From an uncultured Erythrobacteraceae bacterium (GTDB lineage: Bacteria; Pseudomonadota; Alphaproteobacteria; Sphingomonadales; Sphingomonadaceae): DNA of 15,980 nucleotides. Positions 1 to 7,016 of the stretch are shown piece by piece. Under the pieces are notes generated by a model. The model was not told where the DNA came from. It did not search any database and saw only the letters and a program-made list of their open reading frames with translations. The first letter of the stretch is position 1; each line of letters starts with the position of its first letter. Made by a program: the position numbers and the translations under genes. Location of the stretch: assembly GCA_950071875.1 (NCBI GenBank), contig CATMNW010000022.1:1-15980 (forward strand). The letters are read 5' to 3'.

Positions 1-997
1 AACCGCGCAGAAGATCGCCATAAACTTCGGTGAGCGCACCGATTGCGCCCGCCACAAGGCCGGCGGTAAGCACGAAGGCCGCAATAGTGCCGCCCGAAAT
101 CGTCCCTTCACTCACCGCCTGCGCGCCGCGCCAGACAAGCATGGTTATGCCGCCGAAAACCAGCAGGATAACGACTGCGGTCATCGCTGCGCGGATTATC
201 ACGCGTCGCTTCGCCACCGAGAAAGTGCGCTCTACAGCTTCACGGAACCGTCCGTGCTCGCGGTCTTCCTGGTTGAAGCCCTGCACGATTTTCATGGCTG
301 ACAGGACTTCGGTCACCATCGCACCGATATCGGCAACACGGTCCTGGCTTGTGCGGGATACCTTGCGCAACCGGCGGCCGAATAGTGTGATCGGCACCAC
401 GATGGCGGGTATGATCAGAACCAATCCGATCGTCAGGCCGGGGACCAGCCAGAACAGGTAGATCGTACCGCCGATTGCCATGAGCGCATTGCGCAAGGCT
501 ACCGAAACTGTCGTGCCCACGACCTGCTCGATCAGCGCGGTATCGCTGGTCATCCGGCTGGAAATTTCCTTAGGGCTGTTTTCTTCGTAGAAACCGGGCG
601 CAAGGCGCAAGAGGTTCTCCTGCACACGCAGGCGGATATCGGCCACGACCCGTTCGCCCAGCCAACTGACGAAATAGAAACGCATCGCAGTGCCGATGGC
701 CAGAACACCGACAATCATCAGCAGATAGCGGAACCATCGGCCCATATCCGCAGGATTGGCACCATCCGCGAATCCGCGATCAATCACCAGCTTGAATCCT
801 GCCGGGATAGCCAGCGTGGCCGCCGCGGTGACGAAAAGCGCCAGAACCGCCAGCGCAACGTGGCCCGGATAGTTTCCTGCTGCGTTATAGACCATTCGCA
901 AAGGACGAAGCGAGCGTTCGCGAGGCCCGTCACTCGTCGCAATTTTTTGCGCAAAACGGCCGCGCCCGTCGCTTTTGGTCCCGTCTTTCGTAGCCAT
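1..997 (-). CDS. ABC exporter, transmembrane half (MsbA-like), 3' end outside window
   Basis: Reading the minus strand from ATG at 997 gives 332 uninterrupted codons to the left edge, so only the N-terminal part is present. Residues 1-34 are polar and probably cytoplasmic. Hydrophobic segments follow at about 47-69, 91-110, 166-204 (two helices), 270-290 and 303-322, the six-helix layout of a type IV ABC exporter membrane domain. Typical family signatures are visible: FKLVIDRGF after helix 1, SWLGERVVADIR near 111-122, and FYEENSPKEISSRMTSD near 137-152. The ATPase domain (Walker A, signature motif) would lie beyond position 1 and cannot be checked. Family members export lipids, lipid A or drugs using ATP in the inner membrane; the substrate here is unknown. 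The start lacks a clear Shine-Dalgarno sequence (the bases before it are pyrimidine-rich), so the exact start is less certain than the gene. It diverges from phaZ across 165 bases. Confidence 0.9.
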   Translation of the reverse strand, partial: MATKDGTKSDGRGRFAQKIATSDGPRERSLRPLRMVYNAAGNYPGHVALAVLALFVTAAATLAIPAGFKLVIDRGFADGANPADMGRWFRYLLMIVGVLAIGTAMRFYFVSWLGERVVADIRLRVQENLLRLAPGFYEENSPKEISSRMTSDTALIEQVVGTTVSVALRNALMAIGGTIYLFWLVPGLTIGLVLIIPAIVVPITLFGRRLRKVSRTSQDRVADIGAMVTEVLSAMKIVQGFNQEDREHGRFREAVERTFSVAKRRVIIRAAMTAVVILLVFGGITMLVWRGAQAVSEGTISGGTIAAFVLTAGLVAGAIGALTEVYGDLLRG

Positions 998-1035
998 GGG
1001 AGGGCAGTTACGGCGACGAGACGCGAAAATCCACT

Positions 1036-1083
1036 GTGCTGCACGGGCGAAGGCACTTTTTACGGCATTTGTGCGTTGCACAA
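1036..1083. promoter_or_regulatory. Pair of GTGC/GCAC inverted repeats upstream of phaZ, candidate PhaR-type operator
   Basis: Two related inverted repeats lie between the divergent exporter and phaZ. GTGC-T-GCAC is at 1036-1044, and the perfect 15-base repeat TTGTGC-GTT-GCACAA is at 1069-1083. Their centres are about 36 bases apart. The PHA-responsive repressor PhaR of alphaproteobacteria is known to bind TGC-rich inverted repeats of the general form TGC-N3/4-GCA, and the second repeat fits that core. Regulation of phaZ by such a protein is my inference; no promoter elements are clear enough to place. Confidence 0.35.
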
Positions 1084-1162
1084 GAAACCGTCGGAAGGCA
1101 GGATGGCTGTCTTTCGTCCGGCAAACACAAAGATAAGAACCCAGACCAGCAGGGGAAACGCA

Positions 1163-2416
1163 TTGCTTTACCACGCATACGAACTTCAGCGCAGCTGGCT
1201 CCATTCCGCCAGCGCCTTCGCTTCGATCGGAGTGGAGATGCTCAACAATCCGGCCAACCCGTTCAATTATGTTGGCCCGATGGGCTATATGAATGTTGGC
1301 CCGATGGCTGCGAGCGCACTCGAAGTTTTCGCGCATGCCACTGCAACCTACGGCAAACCCGCTTGGGGCATCGAAGCTATAGAGGTGGACGGCAAAGCCG
1401 ATGCGGTGGTCGAAGCGACGGTGCTCAACAAGCCTTTCGGCGACCTCAAGGAGTTCTACCGGGAGAACCTTCCCGAAGACGCTCCGCGCCTGCTCGTCGT
1501 TGCGCCGATGAGCGGCCACTATGCCACTTTGCTTCGCGGCACGGTGGAACGGATGCTCGAGAATTATCGCGTTTTCGTGACCGACTGGGCCGATGCAAAG
1601 ACAGTGCCCTTGCATGAAGGCACGTTCGACCTGGACGACTATATCGATTACGTCATCGCGTTCCTCGAACATATCGGTCAGGACAAGACCGGCAAGGGTG
1701 CGAACGTTATGGCCGTTTGCCAGCCTTCGGTGCCCGTTTTCGCCGCGACAGCGATAATGAACCGGGATGACCATCCCTGTACGCCCGCCACGCTCACCAT
1801 GATGGGCGGCCCGATCGACACACGCTGTTCGCCGACCAGCGTAAATGATCTCGCGATGGAACGTCCGATCGAGTGGTTCCGCCACAACGTCATCGCCACG
1901 GTGCCAATGCAGTATCGCGGTGGCGGACGGCAGGTTTACCCCGGCTTTCTGCAGCTTGCCGGCTTCATGAGCATGAACCTCGGCAATCACATGATGAGCC
2001 ATTACGAGATGTTCAAACACCTGACCGTGGGTGATGACGAAAGCGCGCAGGCAACCAAGGACTTCTACGACGAATATCGCAGCGTGTGCGATATGACCGC
2101 GGAATTCTATTTGCAGACCGTGGAAGAGGTGTTCCAGACGCATGCCTTGCCCAACGGGACCTTCGTCCATCGCGGCGAACTGGTGAATCTGGGCGACATT
2201 ACCGAAACAGCGCTACTGGCAATCGAGGGCGAACGGGACGATATCTCCGGCCTTGGCCAGACGCGGGCAGCACTGGAACTGACGCCCGATCTCGATGTTT
2301 CGAAAAAGCGCTACTACATGGCTGAAGGTGCCGGGCATTACGGCATCTTCAACGGCAGCAAATGGCGTACGAAGATTGCCCCGGTAGTCGAGGAATTTGT
2401 CGCCGCGCACGCGTAA
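1163..2416 (+). CDS. phaZ: Intracellular polyhydroxyalkanoate depolymerase
   Basis: This 417-residue alpha/beta hydrolase belongs to the intracellular PHB depolymerase family. These enzymes work on native PHA granules in the cytoplasm and release hydroxyalkanoate units for reuse. The N-terminus MLYHAYELQR and the length match the family. The nucleophile box is VMAVCQPSV with Cys186, where most lipases have Ser. Asp359 or Asp360 in EGERDD and His392 in GAGHYGIF complete a Cys-Asp-His triad, spaced as in the Cupriavidus enzyme. I chose TTG at 1163 because AGGGGA at 1151-1156 sits six bases upstream and the family N-terminus begins exactly there. The frame stays open to 860, but that extra stretch is basic, unlike the family, and runs antisense through the exporter gene. 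Residues 37-48 contain a repeated VGPM from a short duplication. It converges on the DUF4126 gene with five bases between the stop codons. Confidence 0.95.
   Translation: MLYHAYELQRSWLHSASAFASIGVEMLNNPANPFNYVGPMGYMNVGPMAASALEVFAHATATYGKPAWGIEAIEVDGKADAVVEATVLNKPFGDLKEFYRENLPEDAPRLLVVAPMSGHYATLLRGTVERMLENYRVFVTDWADAKTVPLHEGTFDLDDYIDYVIAFLEHIGQDKTGKGANVMAVCQPSVPVFAATAIMNRDDHPCTPATLTMMGGPIDTRCSPTSVNDLAMERPIEWFRHNVIATVPMQYRGGGRQVYPGFLQLAGFMSMNLGNHMMSHYEMFKHLTVGDDESAQATKDFYDEYRSVCDMTAEFYLQTVEEVFQTHALPNGTFVHRGELVNLGDITETALLAIEGERDDISGLGQTRAALELTPDLDVSKKRYYMAEGAGHYGIFNGSKWRTKIAPVVEEFVAAHA
1271..1307 (+). repeat. 13-base direct repeat with 24-base period inside phaZ
   Basis: GTTGGCCCGATGG occurs at 1271-1283 and again, identically, at 1295-1307. 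The 24-base period equals eight codons, so the protein reads VGPMGYMN followed by VGPMAASA. This looks like an in-frame tandem duplication whose second copy has diverged after the first 13 bases. Confidence 0.8.
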
Positions 2417-2421
2417 GCGCT

Positions 2422-3024
2422 TTAGCCGGGCGGAGACTGCTTCCGTATGCCGAACAGCTTGCCGATCATTCGGCGCGCCAGAACAAGCAGCCAGATAGTG
2501 AGCACTGTCAGGACGAGCGCGATGCCTGCTGCGACCAGCGGATATTCATAGGCGAGATAGAGCAGCCCGACGGTCGCTACGTCTTCGGCAGTCGATACTG
2601 CAACATTGCTGACAGGTTCGGGGCTGGCGTTGACCACCCCGCGTGCGCCGGCCTTCCCGGCATGGGCCGCAAAGCTTGCTCCTCCTCCCAAGAGAAACGC
2701 GATTACCTGCGTCGCGGGATCCGACGGATCGACAATGGCGAGCGCCAGCAACGCGCCGCCGATGGGCCGTACGAAGGTGTGCACCGCGTCCCAGATCGAA
2801 TCGAGCCACATGACCTTGTCGGCGAAGAATTCCGCAACCGCAGCAATAGCAGCGATCGCCATAACCCAAGGGCTAGCGAGCACGTCGAGCGCTGCGAGAT
2901 GCTCGGGCAGCGGCAGGGCATTCATGCGCATGGCAAGGCCGGTGGCGAAGATGCACAGATAGAGCCGCCAGCCCGCCAGCAGGCTCACGCTTCCGGCAAT
3001 CCCGATGATTTCCATGATGCCCAA
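2422..3024 (-). CDS. DUF4126 family membrane protein
   Basis: This 200-residue hydrophobic protein has the hallmark DUF4126 stretch FFADKVMWLDSIWDAVHTF followed by VRPIGGALLALA (about residues 65-96). Hydrophobic segments lie at about 5-30, 48-66, 86-98, 105-120 and 150-184, and the short C-terminal tail is basic (RRMIGKLFGIRK). The function of DUF4126 proteins is not established. The TTG at 3024 has GGAGG (3035-3039 on the plus strand) ten bases upstream and is the better-supported start; an in-frame ATG at 3015 would shorten it by three residues but lies 19 bases from that site. It lies 83 bases downstream of the thiolase on the same strand and may be co-transcribed, although a hairpin lies between them. 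Nothing links it functionally to the acyl-CoA genes apart from position. Confidence 0.85.
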   Translation of the reverse strand: MGIMEIIGIAGSVSLLAGWRLYLCIFATGLAMRMNALPLPEHLAALDVLASPWVMAIAAIAAVAEFFADKVMWLDSIWDAVHTFVRPIGGALLALAIVDPSDPATQVIAFLLGGGASFAAHAGKAGARGVVNASPEPVSNVAVSTAEDVATVGLLYLAYEYPLVAAGIALVLTVLTIWLLVLARRMIGKLFGIRKQSPPG

Positions 3025-3079
3025 AAGCGAACATCCTCCGACCGTGTAGGCCGAAGGATGCGCGCAATCAGTGATTTAG

Positions 3080-3101
3080 GCAAGCAGGTCGCTTGCAAGC
3101 G
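3080..3101. repeat. Nested inverted repeat (GCAAGC half-sites) between thiolase and DUF4126 genes
   Basis: A perfect 12-base palindrome CGCTTGCAAGCG occupies 3090-3101. A further GCAAGC at 3080-3085 can pair instead with 3091-3096 around a five-base loop. On the coding (minus) strand this begins seven bases after the thiolase stop codon. It could be a weak transcription terminator or a processing hairpin, but no T-run follows it (CTAAATC does), so an intrinsic terminator is not well supported. An operator for the DUF4126 gene is equally possible. Confidence 0.4.
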
Positions 3102-3107
3102 TTCGGA

Positions 3108-4286
3108 TCAGAAGATTTCGAACAGGCCCGCTGCGCCCATGCCGCCGCCGACGCACATGGTGACGACGCCGTACTTTGCGCCGCGACGCTTGCCTTCGAG
3201 CAGGACGTGGCCGGTGCAGCGCGCGCCGGTCATGCCGTAAGGGTGTCCGATCGAAATCGAACCGCCCGATACGTTGAGCTTGTCATTGTCGATGCCAAGC
3301 TTGTCGCGGCAGTAGAGTACCTGCACCGCGAAGGCTTCGTTGAGTTCCCAGATGCCGATGTCGTCGATGTTGAGATCGAAGCGCTTGAGCAGCTTCGGGA
3401 TAGCGAAGACCGGGCCGATGCCCATTTCGTCGGGTTCGGTACCGGCGACTGCCATGCCGACATAGCGACCCAGCGGCTCGAGACCCTTCTGTTCGGCGAC
3501 CTTGGCTTCCATGAGCACGCTGGCCGACGAACCGTCCGACAACTGCGAAGCATTACCGGCGGTAATCGTGGTGCCTTCGCCCATCACCGGCTTGAGGCTG
3601 CTCAATCCTTCAAGCGTGGTCTGCGGGCGGTTGCCTTCGTCCTTGTCGATGGTGATTTCGACATCCGAAATTTCACCGGTTTCCTTGTCCTGCACCTTGT
3701 GCGTGGTCGAAACCGCGACGATTTCGTCGTCGAAACGGCCTTCTGCCTGCGCTTGCGCAGTGCGCTGCTGCGACTGAAGGCCATATTCGTCCTGAGCTTC
3801 GCGGCTGATACCATAACGCTGGGCAACGGTTTCTGCGGTCTGCAGCATCGGCATGTAGATCGCACCGTGCATGTTGATCAGCTCGGGATCTGGCATCACG
3901 CGCATTTCCTTGGTCTGCACCAGCGAAATGCTTTCCTGTCCGCCAGCGGCAACCACGTCCATGCGATCGGTAATGATCTGTTTGGCAGCCGTCGCGATGC
4001 TCATCAGGCCCGAGGAACACTGCCGGTCGATGGTCATGCCGCTGGTGCCGATCGGGCAGCCAGCGCGCAGCGCGACCTGACGCGCCAGGTTGCCGGCCTG
4101 CGTGCCCTGCTGGAGCGCGCTGCCCCACAAAACGTCGTCGATCTCGCCGGCGTCGATACCGGCACGCTCGATCGCGGGCTTCAGGGAGTAGGCGCCGAGC
4201 GTCGGGCCCTTGGTGTCGTTGAAACCGCCCTTGTAGGCGCGGCCGATGGCGGTGCGGGCGGTGGAGACGATGACTGCGTCACGCAT
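3108..4286 (-). CDS. Acetyl-CoA C-acyltransferase (thiolase, FadA-like)
   Basis: This 392-residue thiolase has the full catalytic set: Cys90 in DRQCSSGL (the acylated nucleophile), the LNEAFA motif, His348 in SIGHPYGMTGAR, and Cys378 in TMCVGGGMGAAG. Length and spacing match cytosolic tetrameric thiolases. The ending GVVTMCVGGGMGAAGLFEIF resembles 3-ketoacyl-CoA (degradative) thiolases more than PhaA-type acetoacetyl-CoA thiolases, so beta-oxidation is my first guess. A biosynthetic role feeding PHA cannot be excluded, because the reaction is reversible. AAGGA sits six bases upstream of the ATG. The MaoC-type hydratase gene lies 58 bases upstream on the same strand, consistent with an operon that handles enoyl- and ketoacyl-CoA intermediates. 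Long open frames on the opposite strand here are shadows. Confidence 0.95.
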   Translation of the reverse strand: MRDAVIVSTARTAIGRAYKGGFNDTKGPTLGAYSLKPAIERAGIDAGEIDDVLWGSALQQGTQAGNLARQVALRAGCPIGTSGMTIDRQCSSGLMSIATAAKQIITDRMDVVAAGGQESISLVQTKEMRVMPDPELINMHGAIYMPMLQTAETVAQRYGISREAQDEYGLQSQQRTAQAQAEGRFDDEIVAVSTTHKVQDKETGEISDVEITIDKDEGNRPQTTLEGLSSLKPVMGEGTTITAGNASQLSDGSSASVLMEAKVAEQKGLEPLGRYVGMAVAGTEPDEMGIGPVFAIPKLLKRFDLNIDDIGIWELNEAFAVQVLYCRDKLGIDNDKLNVSGGSISIGHPYGMTGARCTGHVLLEGKRRGAKYGVVTMCVGGGMGAAGLFEIF

Positions 4287-4344
4287 GGGTATTTCCTTGG
4301 ATTGCTGTGAAAGTGCCTGATCCTCGCCGGGGAGGAGGGGGAAA

Positions 4345-4794
4345 TCAGACGAAAATCTGGGTGATCCATTCGGTGATCAGAGCGGGCTTTTCTTCGCCTT
4401 CGATCTCCATGGTAATCTCGCTGGTCTGCTGCCACTGGCCGGGACGCTTTTCGATCATTTCGACAAGCTTCCAATGCCCACGGATGCGCTTTCCGCTGCG
4501 TACCGGAGAAATAAAACGGGTTTTGTTGCCGCCGTAATTGACGCCCATTTTGACGCCATCGAGCTTGGGCATGTCGGATTGGGCGCCGAGATAGGGGATC
4601 ATCGACAGTGTCAGGAAACCGTGAGCGATGGTGCCGCCAAACGGCGTCATCTTGGCCGCTTCTTCATTGATATGAATGAACTGGTGGTCGCCAGTCGCAT
4701 CCGCGAACTGGTTGATACGCTCCTGGCTCATTTCGACCCATTCGCTGGTTCCGATATTTTCGCCGACTTTCTCTGCCAGTTCCTGCGGGCTCAT
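4345..4794 (-). CDS. MaoC-like enoyl-CoA hydratase, single hot-dog domain
   Basis: This 149-residue protein is one MaoC-type hot-dog domain. The hydratase 2 signature is clear: FADATGDHQFIHINEEAA at residues 30-47, with catalytic Asp36 and His41, followed by PFGGTIAHGFLTLSMIP (51-67). Overall it resembles mycobacterial Rv0130, an (R)-specific enoyl-CoA hydratase of about 150 residues, including the VNYGGNKTRF stretch. The known reaction of such proteins is hydration of trans-2-enoyl-CoA to (R)-3-hydroxyacyl-CoA, which can be a PHA precursor (as with PhaJ); which chain lengths it takes is not visible. I chose ATG at 4794 because a purine-rich AGAGGAGAGG lies just upstream and the family motifs start soon after. 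The frame is open further upstream to 4995, but that part is Arg-rich and non-homologous. It is the first gene of the presumed operon with the thiolase and diverges from the sulfatase-like gene across 224 bases. Confidence 0.92.
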   Translation of the reverse strand: MSPQELAEKVGENIGTSEWVEMSQERINQFADATGDHQFIHINEEAAKMTPFGGTIAHGFLTLSMIPYLGAQSDMPKLDGVKMGVNYGGNKTRFISPVRSGKRIRGHWKLVEMIEKRPGQWQQTSEITMEIEGEEKPALITEWITQIFV

Positions 4795-4923
4795 ATGCCT
4801 CTCCTCTACTCGAAAAACTCTTGGTTTCGCGCGACTCCGGCGCGCGGTTCGGCGCAACTCATGGCGCAAGCTTCCGGCGGGCGCAACACCGCCGCGCGTG
4901 CCGCTACGGCATGGGGAAGCATA

Positions 4924-4951
4924 GTGTCGGGTGATGGAGCACGACACGTGT
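4924..4951. promoter_or_regulatory. GTGTCG inverted repeat in the divergent maoC/sulfatase intergenic region
   Basis: GTGTCG at 4924-4929 is repeated inverted as CGACAC at 4942-4947. The second arm overlaps the 8-base palindrome ACACGTGT at 4944-4951. It lies about 70 bases upstream of the sulfatase-like start and about 130 upstream of the maoC start, so it could be an operator. No sigma-70 boxes around it are convincing, and a repeat this short could arise by chance. Confidence 0.25.
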
Positions 4952-5018
4952 ATTGAGCCGATTCGTACACCCGGTATGGTGCAGGATACGCTCAAGGGGC
5001 CGAAGAACAGGGGGATTC

Positions 5019-7016
5019 ATGCTGGTTCGATTAAGCAGTTACTTGCTGCGACCTCTCGTCGGTATCCCCTTGATCGCGGTGGGCGTTTCACTGGTCGAAT
5101 TGTTCGTCGCGAACCGCAAGTACGGCATCTTCACCGGTGGCTTCGGGCAATCGAGCGCCGTCGACACACCGGCGGAATTGGTGGTCTTTCTAGTCGGCTT
5201 CATACTGGCTCACGTGGCGGTGGCCCTGGTGGCTTGGAAAATTTCTTCCCGACTTGCACGGCCATCCGGAGCGCAGTCCGCAGTCCTGCATTTCGCTTTC
5301 CTTTATGGCGGTGTCGGTATTCTGGTACTCAGCCTGCGCTATCAACTGCATTCCTATTTCAGCGACGCGGTCAGTTTCGCGCTGCTGAAGCAATTGGGCG
5401 GTGGAAGCGCGACCGATGCCCTGCTGTTTGCCAAGAACGAGATCATGCTGGGATTGGCTGCGTTTGCCGTATTCCTGCTGACCTGGTGGTTGCTTGCCAA
5501 GGTCCTTCGCCGCCTTCTGCCCGAACAGCGTGTAATATCGCGAAGCCGTCCGGCATGGTCGCTGGTCGGAGCGGTATGGATAGCATTTGCATCGGCAGTG
5601 CTGGTCCTGCCGCGGATCGGAGGAGACGGGCCCCGTGGCCTTGAAAGGATCATCGGCTGGCAAGGCGCGAGCGATTTGCTGGCACTGGCCACGGATTTCG
5701 ATCGGGACGGATATGGCTTGGCCGGAAGAAGCATCGACCCTGCGCCATTCGATAGCGCGCGCCATCCGCTGGCGCTGGATATTCCCGGCAACGGTGTGGA
5801 CGAGGATGGATACGGCGGCGATCTCGCGCTCGTCCCTGTTCCCCGCCCTCTTTCGCAGACACTGCTTGGTCGCGGAAGCCCGCACCTCGTGATCGTGGTC
5901 ATGGAGAGCACGCGGTCCGATGTTCTTGGCAAGCGGATCGATGGAAAACTGGTTGCGCCGAACCTTGCCCGGGTGGTGCGGGAAGGCAGCGCCATTGCCC
6001 CGGCTTACAGTCACGTCGGCTTTACTACCGCATCGCTCAAATCGCTTTTTGCGGGCAGCCTGATAGTTCCGCCCGGTTCACCCAGCCTGTTCCGCGAACT
6101 TGACGCCAGCGGATACGAAATCGGCGTTTTCTCCGGCCAACCTGAGGATTTCGGAGGAATCTCAGAAGCCGTGGGTATGCGCGAGGCCGCAGATCGCTTC
6201 GTCGATGCAGAAACTCTCAAGGACCAACGCGCCTTCAGTTTTGCAGCGCAGGGCTCTCTCCTTGTCGACGAGGGCATTGTATTGGATCGGTTCGAAGAGG
6301 CGCTTGGAGATCCGGCTGTCTGGACGACGCCGCAGTTCGTCTACCTCAATTTTCAGACGCCGCACTTTCCCTACGACCATGAAGCTGTGCCCCATCGCTT
6401 CGCGCACCCACCGCTAGAGCGTGCAGAGATAGCCGCCGGAAAACGGGCCGAACTCGAGCGGACTTACTGGAATGCGGTGGCCCACAGCGATGCCGCGTTG
6501 GGCAGGCTTATCGCGATGCTCGAGCGCGTCGGGGAGTGGGAGCAAACAGTTCTGATCGTTACGGGAGATCATGGCGAGGCCCTCTTCGAAGACGGTTTTC
6601 TTGGCCACGGTCATGTCATCAATGATCGCCAGAACGCGACATTCCTTGCCAGCAACCGACCGCTCGACAGCGTCAGGGCGCCCATATCGCTCAGTGATTA
6701 TCGCGCGATCATCCTGCGTACGTTGGGCGCCTCGGTGCCGGAGCAGGACCGGTTTGAGCCCTTCATGCACATCGGGCCGTTGGAAAGGCCCACTGCCATC
6801 GGGCTCGCCGACCGGAACTTGGGGGTCATTTCGCTGCGGTTGGACAGCGGCAAAGCTTGCATAACGCGGAAAGGTCGCTGCGCCGATTACCGGTCGCTAG
6901 GCGGACCGGAGCTTGCTGCGTTCAACGCATTGGTTGCGCGCTGGGGTTCGGAACGCTGGGAGGCGCGCCTGCGTGAACGGGCGGCATCCGAAGCTTCCTC
7001 GCACCGTTTAAGATAG
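5019..7016 (+). CDS. Membrane-anchored sulfatase/LTA-synthase-like protein with degenerate MopE-type metal-binding motif
   Basis: This 665-residue protein starts at ATG 5019, preceded by AGGGGGA. Five hydrophobic helices (about 10-30, 52-73, 90-107, 143-161, 180-198) are followed by a large domain that should be periplasmic, the layout of LTA synthases and related lipid-headgroup transferases. The alkaline-phosphatase-superfamily core is visible: VIVVMESTRSD (Glu296, metal ligand), GFTTASLKSLFAG (Thr336 or Thr337 where the nucleophile should be), TGDHGE (Asp517, His518) and LGHGH (His530, His532). The sulfatase formylglycine motif (C/S-x-P-S-R) is absent, so a classical type I sulfatase is unlikely; phosphatase, phosphotransferase or transferase activity is possible. 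Between membrane and catalytic parts lies DFDRDGYG (226-233), then DIPGNGVDEDGYGGD (254-268), resembling the MopE-type Asp/Gly metal-binding motif without its cysteines. The substrate is unknown. Neighbouring glycan genes suggest modification of a surface polymer. Its last 130 bases overlap the ligase gene on the other strand. Confidence 0.85.
   Translation: MLVRLSSYLLRPLVGIPLIAVGVSLVELFVANRKYGIFTGGFGQSSAVDTPAELVVFLVGFILAHVAVALVAWKISSRLARPSGAQSAVLHFAFLYGGVGILVLSLRYQLHSYFSDAVSFALLKQLGGGSATDALLFAKNEIMLGLAAFAVFLLTWWLLAKVLRRLLPEQRVISRSRPAWSLVGAVWIAFASAVLVLPRIGGDGPRGLERIIGWQGASDLLALATDFDRDGYGLAGRSIDPAPFDSARHPLALDIPGNGVDEDGYGGDLALVPVPRPLSQTLLGRGSPHLVIVVMESTRSDVLGKRIDGKLVAPNLARVVREGSAIAPAYSHVGFTTASLKSLFAGSLIVPPGSPSLFRELDASGYEIGVFSGQPEDFGGISEAVGMREAADRFVDAETLKDQRAFSFAAQGSLLVDEGIVLDRFEEALGDPAVWTTPQFVYLNFQTPHFPYDHEAVPHRFAHPPLERAEIAAGKRAELERTYWNAVAHSDAALGRLIAMLERVGEWEQTVLIVTGDHGEALFEDGFLGHGHVINDRQNATFLASNRPLDSVRAPISLSDYRAIILRTLGASVPEQDRFEPFMHIGPLERPTAIGLADRNLGVISLRLDSGKACITRKGRCADYRSLGGPELAAFNALVARWGSERWEARLRERAASEASSHRLR

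Noticed and set aside
945..956. Perfect palindrome TTTTGCGCAAAA
   Set aside because: It lies inside the N-terminal coding sequence of the ABC exporter (codons for Phe-Ala-Gln-Lys), so a regulatory role is not supported without conservation.
860..1162. N-terminal extension of the phaZ frame (about 100 residues)
   Set aside because: It is basic and low in family-like features, runs antisense through the start of the ABC exporter, and the family N-terminus begins at the TTG at 1163, which has its own ribosome site.
2415..2422. AAGCGCTT palindrome spanning the convergent stop codons of phaZ and the DUF4126 gene
   Set aside because: Too short for a bidirectional terminator, with no T-run on either side.
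2362..3240. 292-residue open frame on the plus strand over the DUF4126 gene
   Set aside because: It overlaps the end of phaZ and lies antisense to a DUF4126 protein with diagnostic motifs; its translation is low-complexity and charged.
3093..4310. 405-residue open frame on the plus strand opposite the thiolase
   Set aside because: It is a mirror of a G+C-rich gene with complete thiolase motifs on the minus strand; its His/Asp/Ala-rich translation matches no family.
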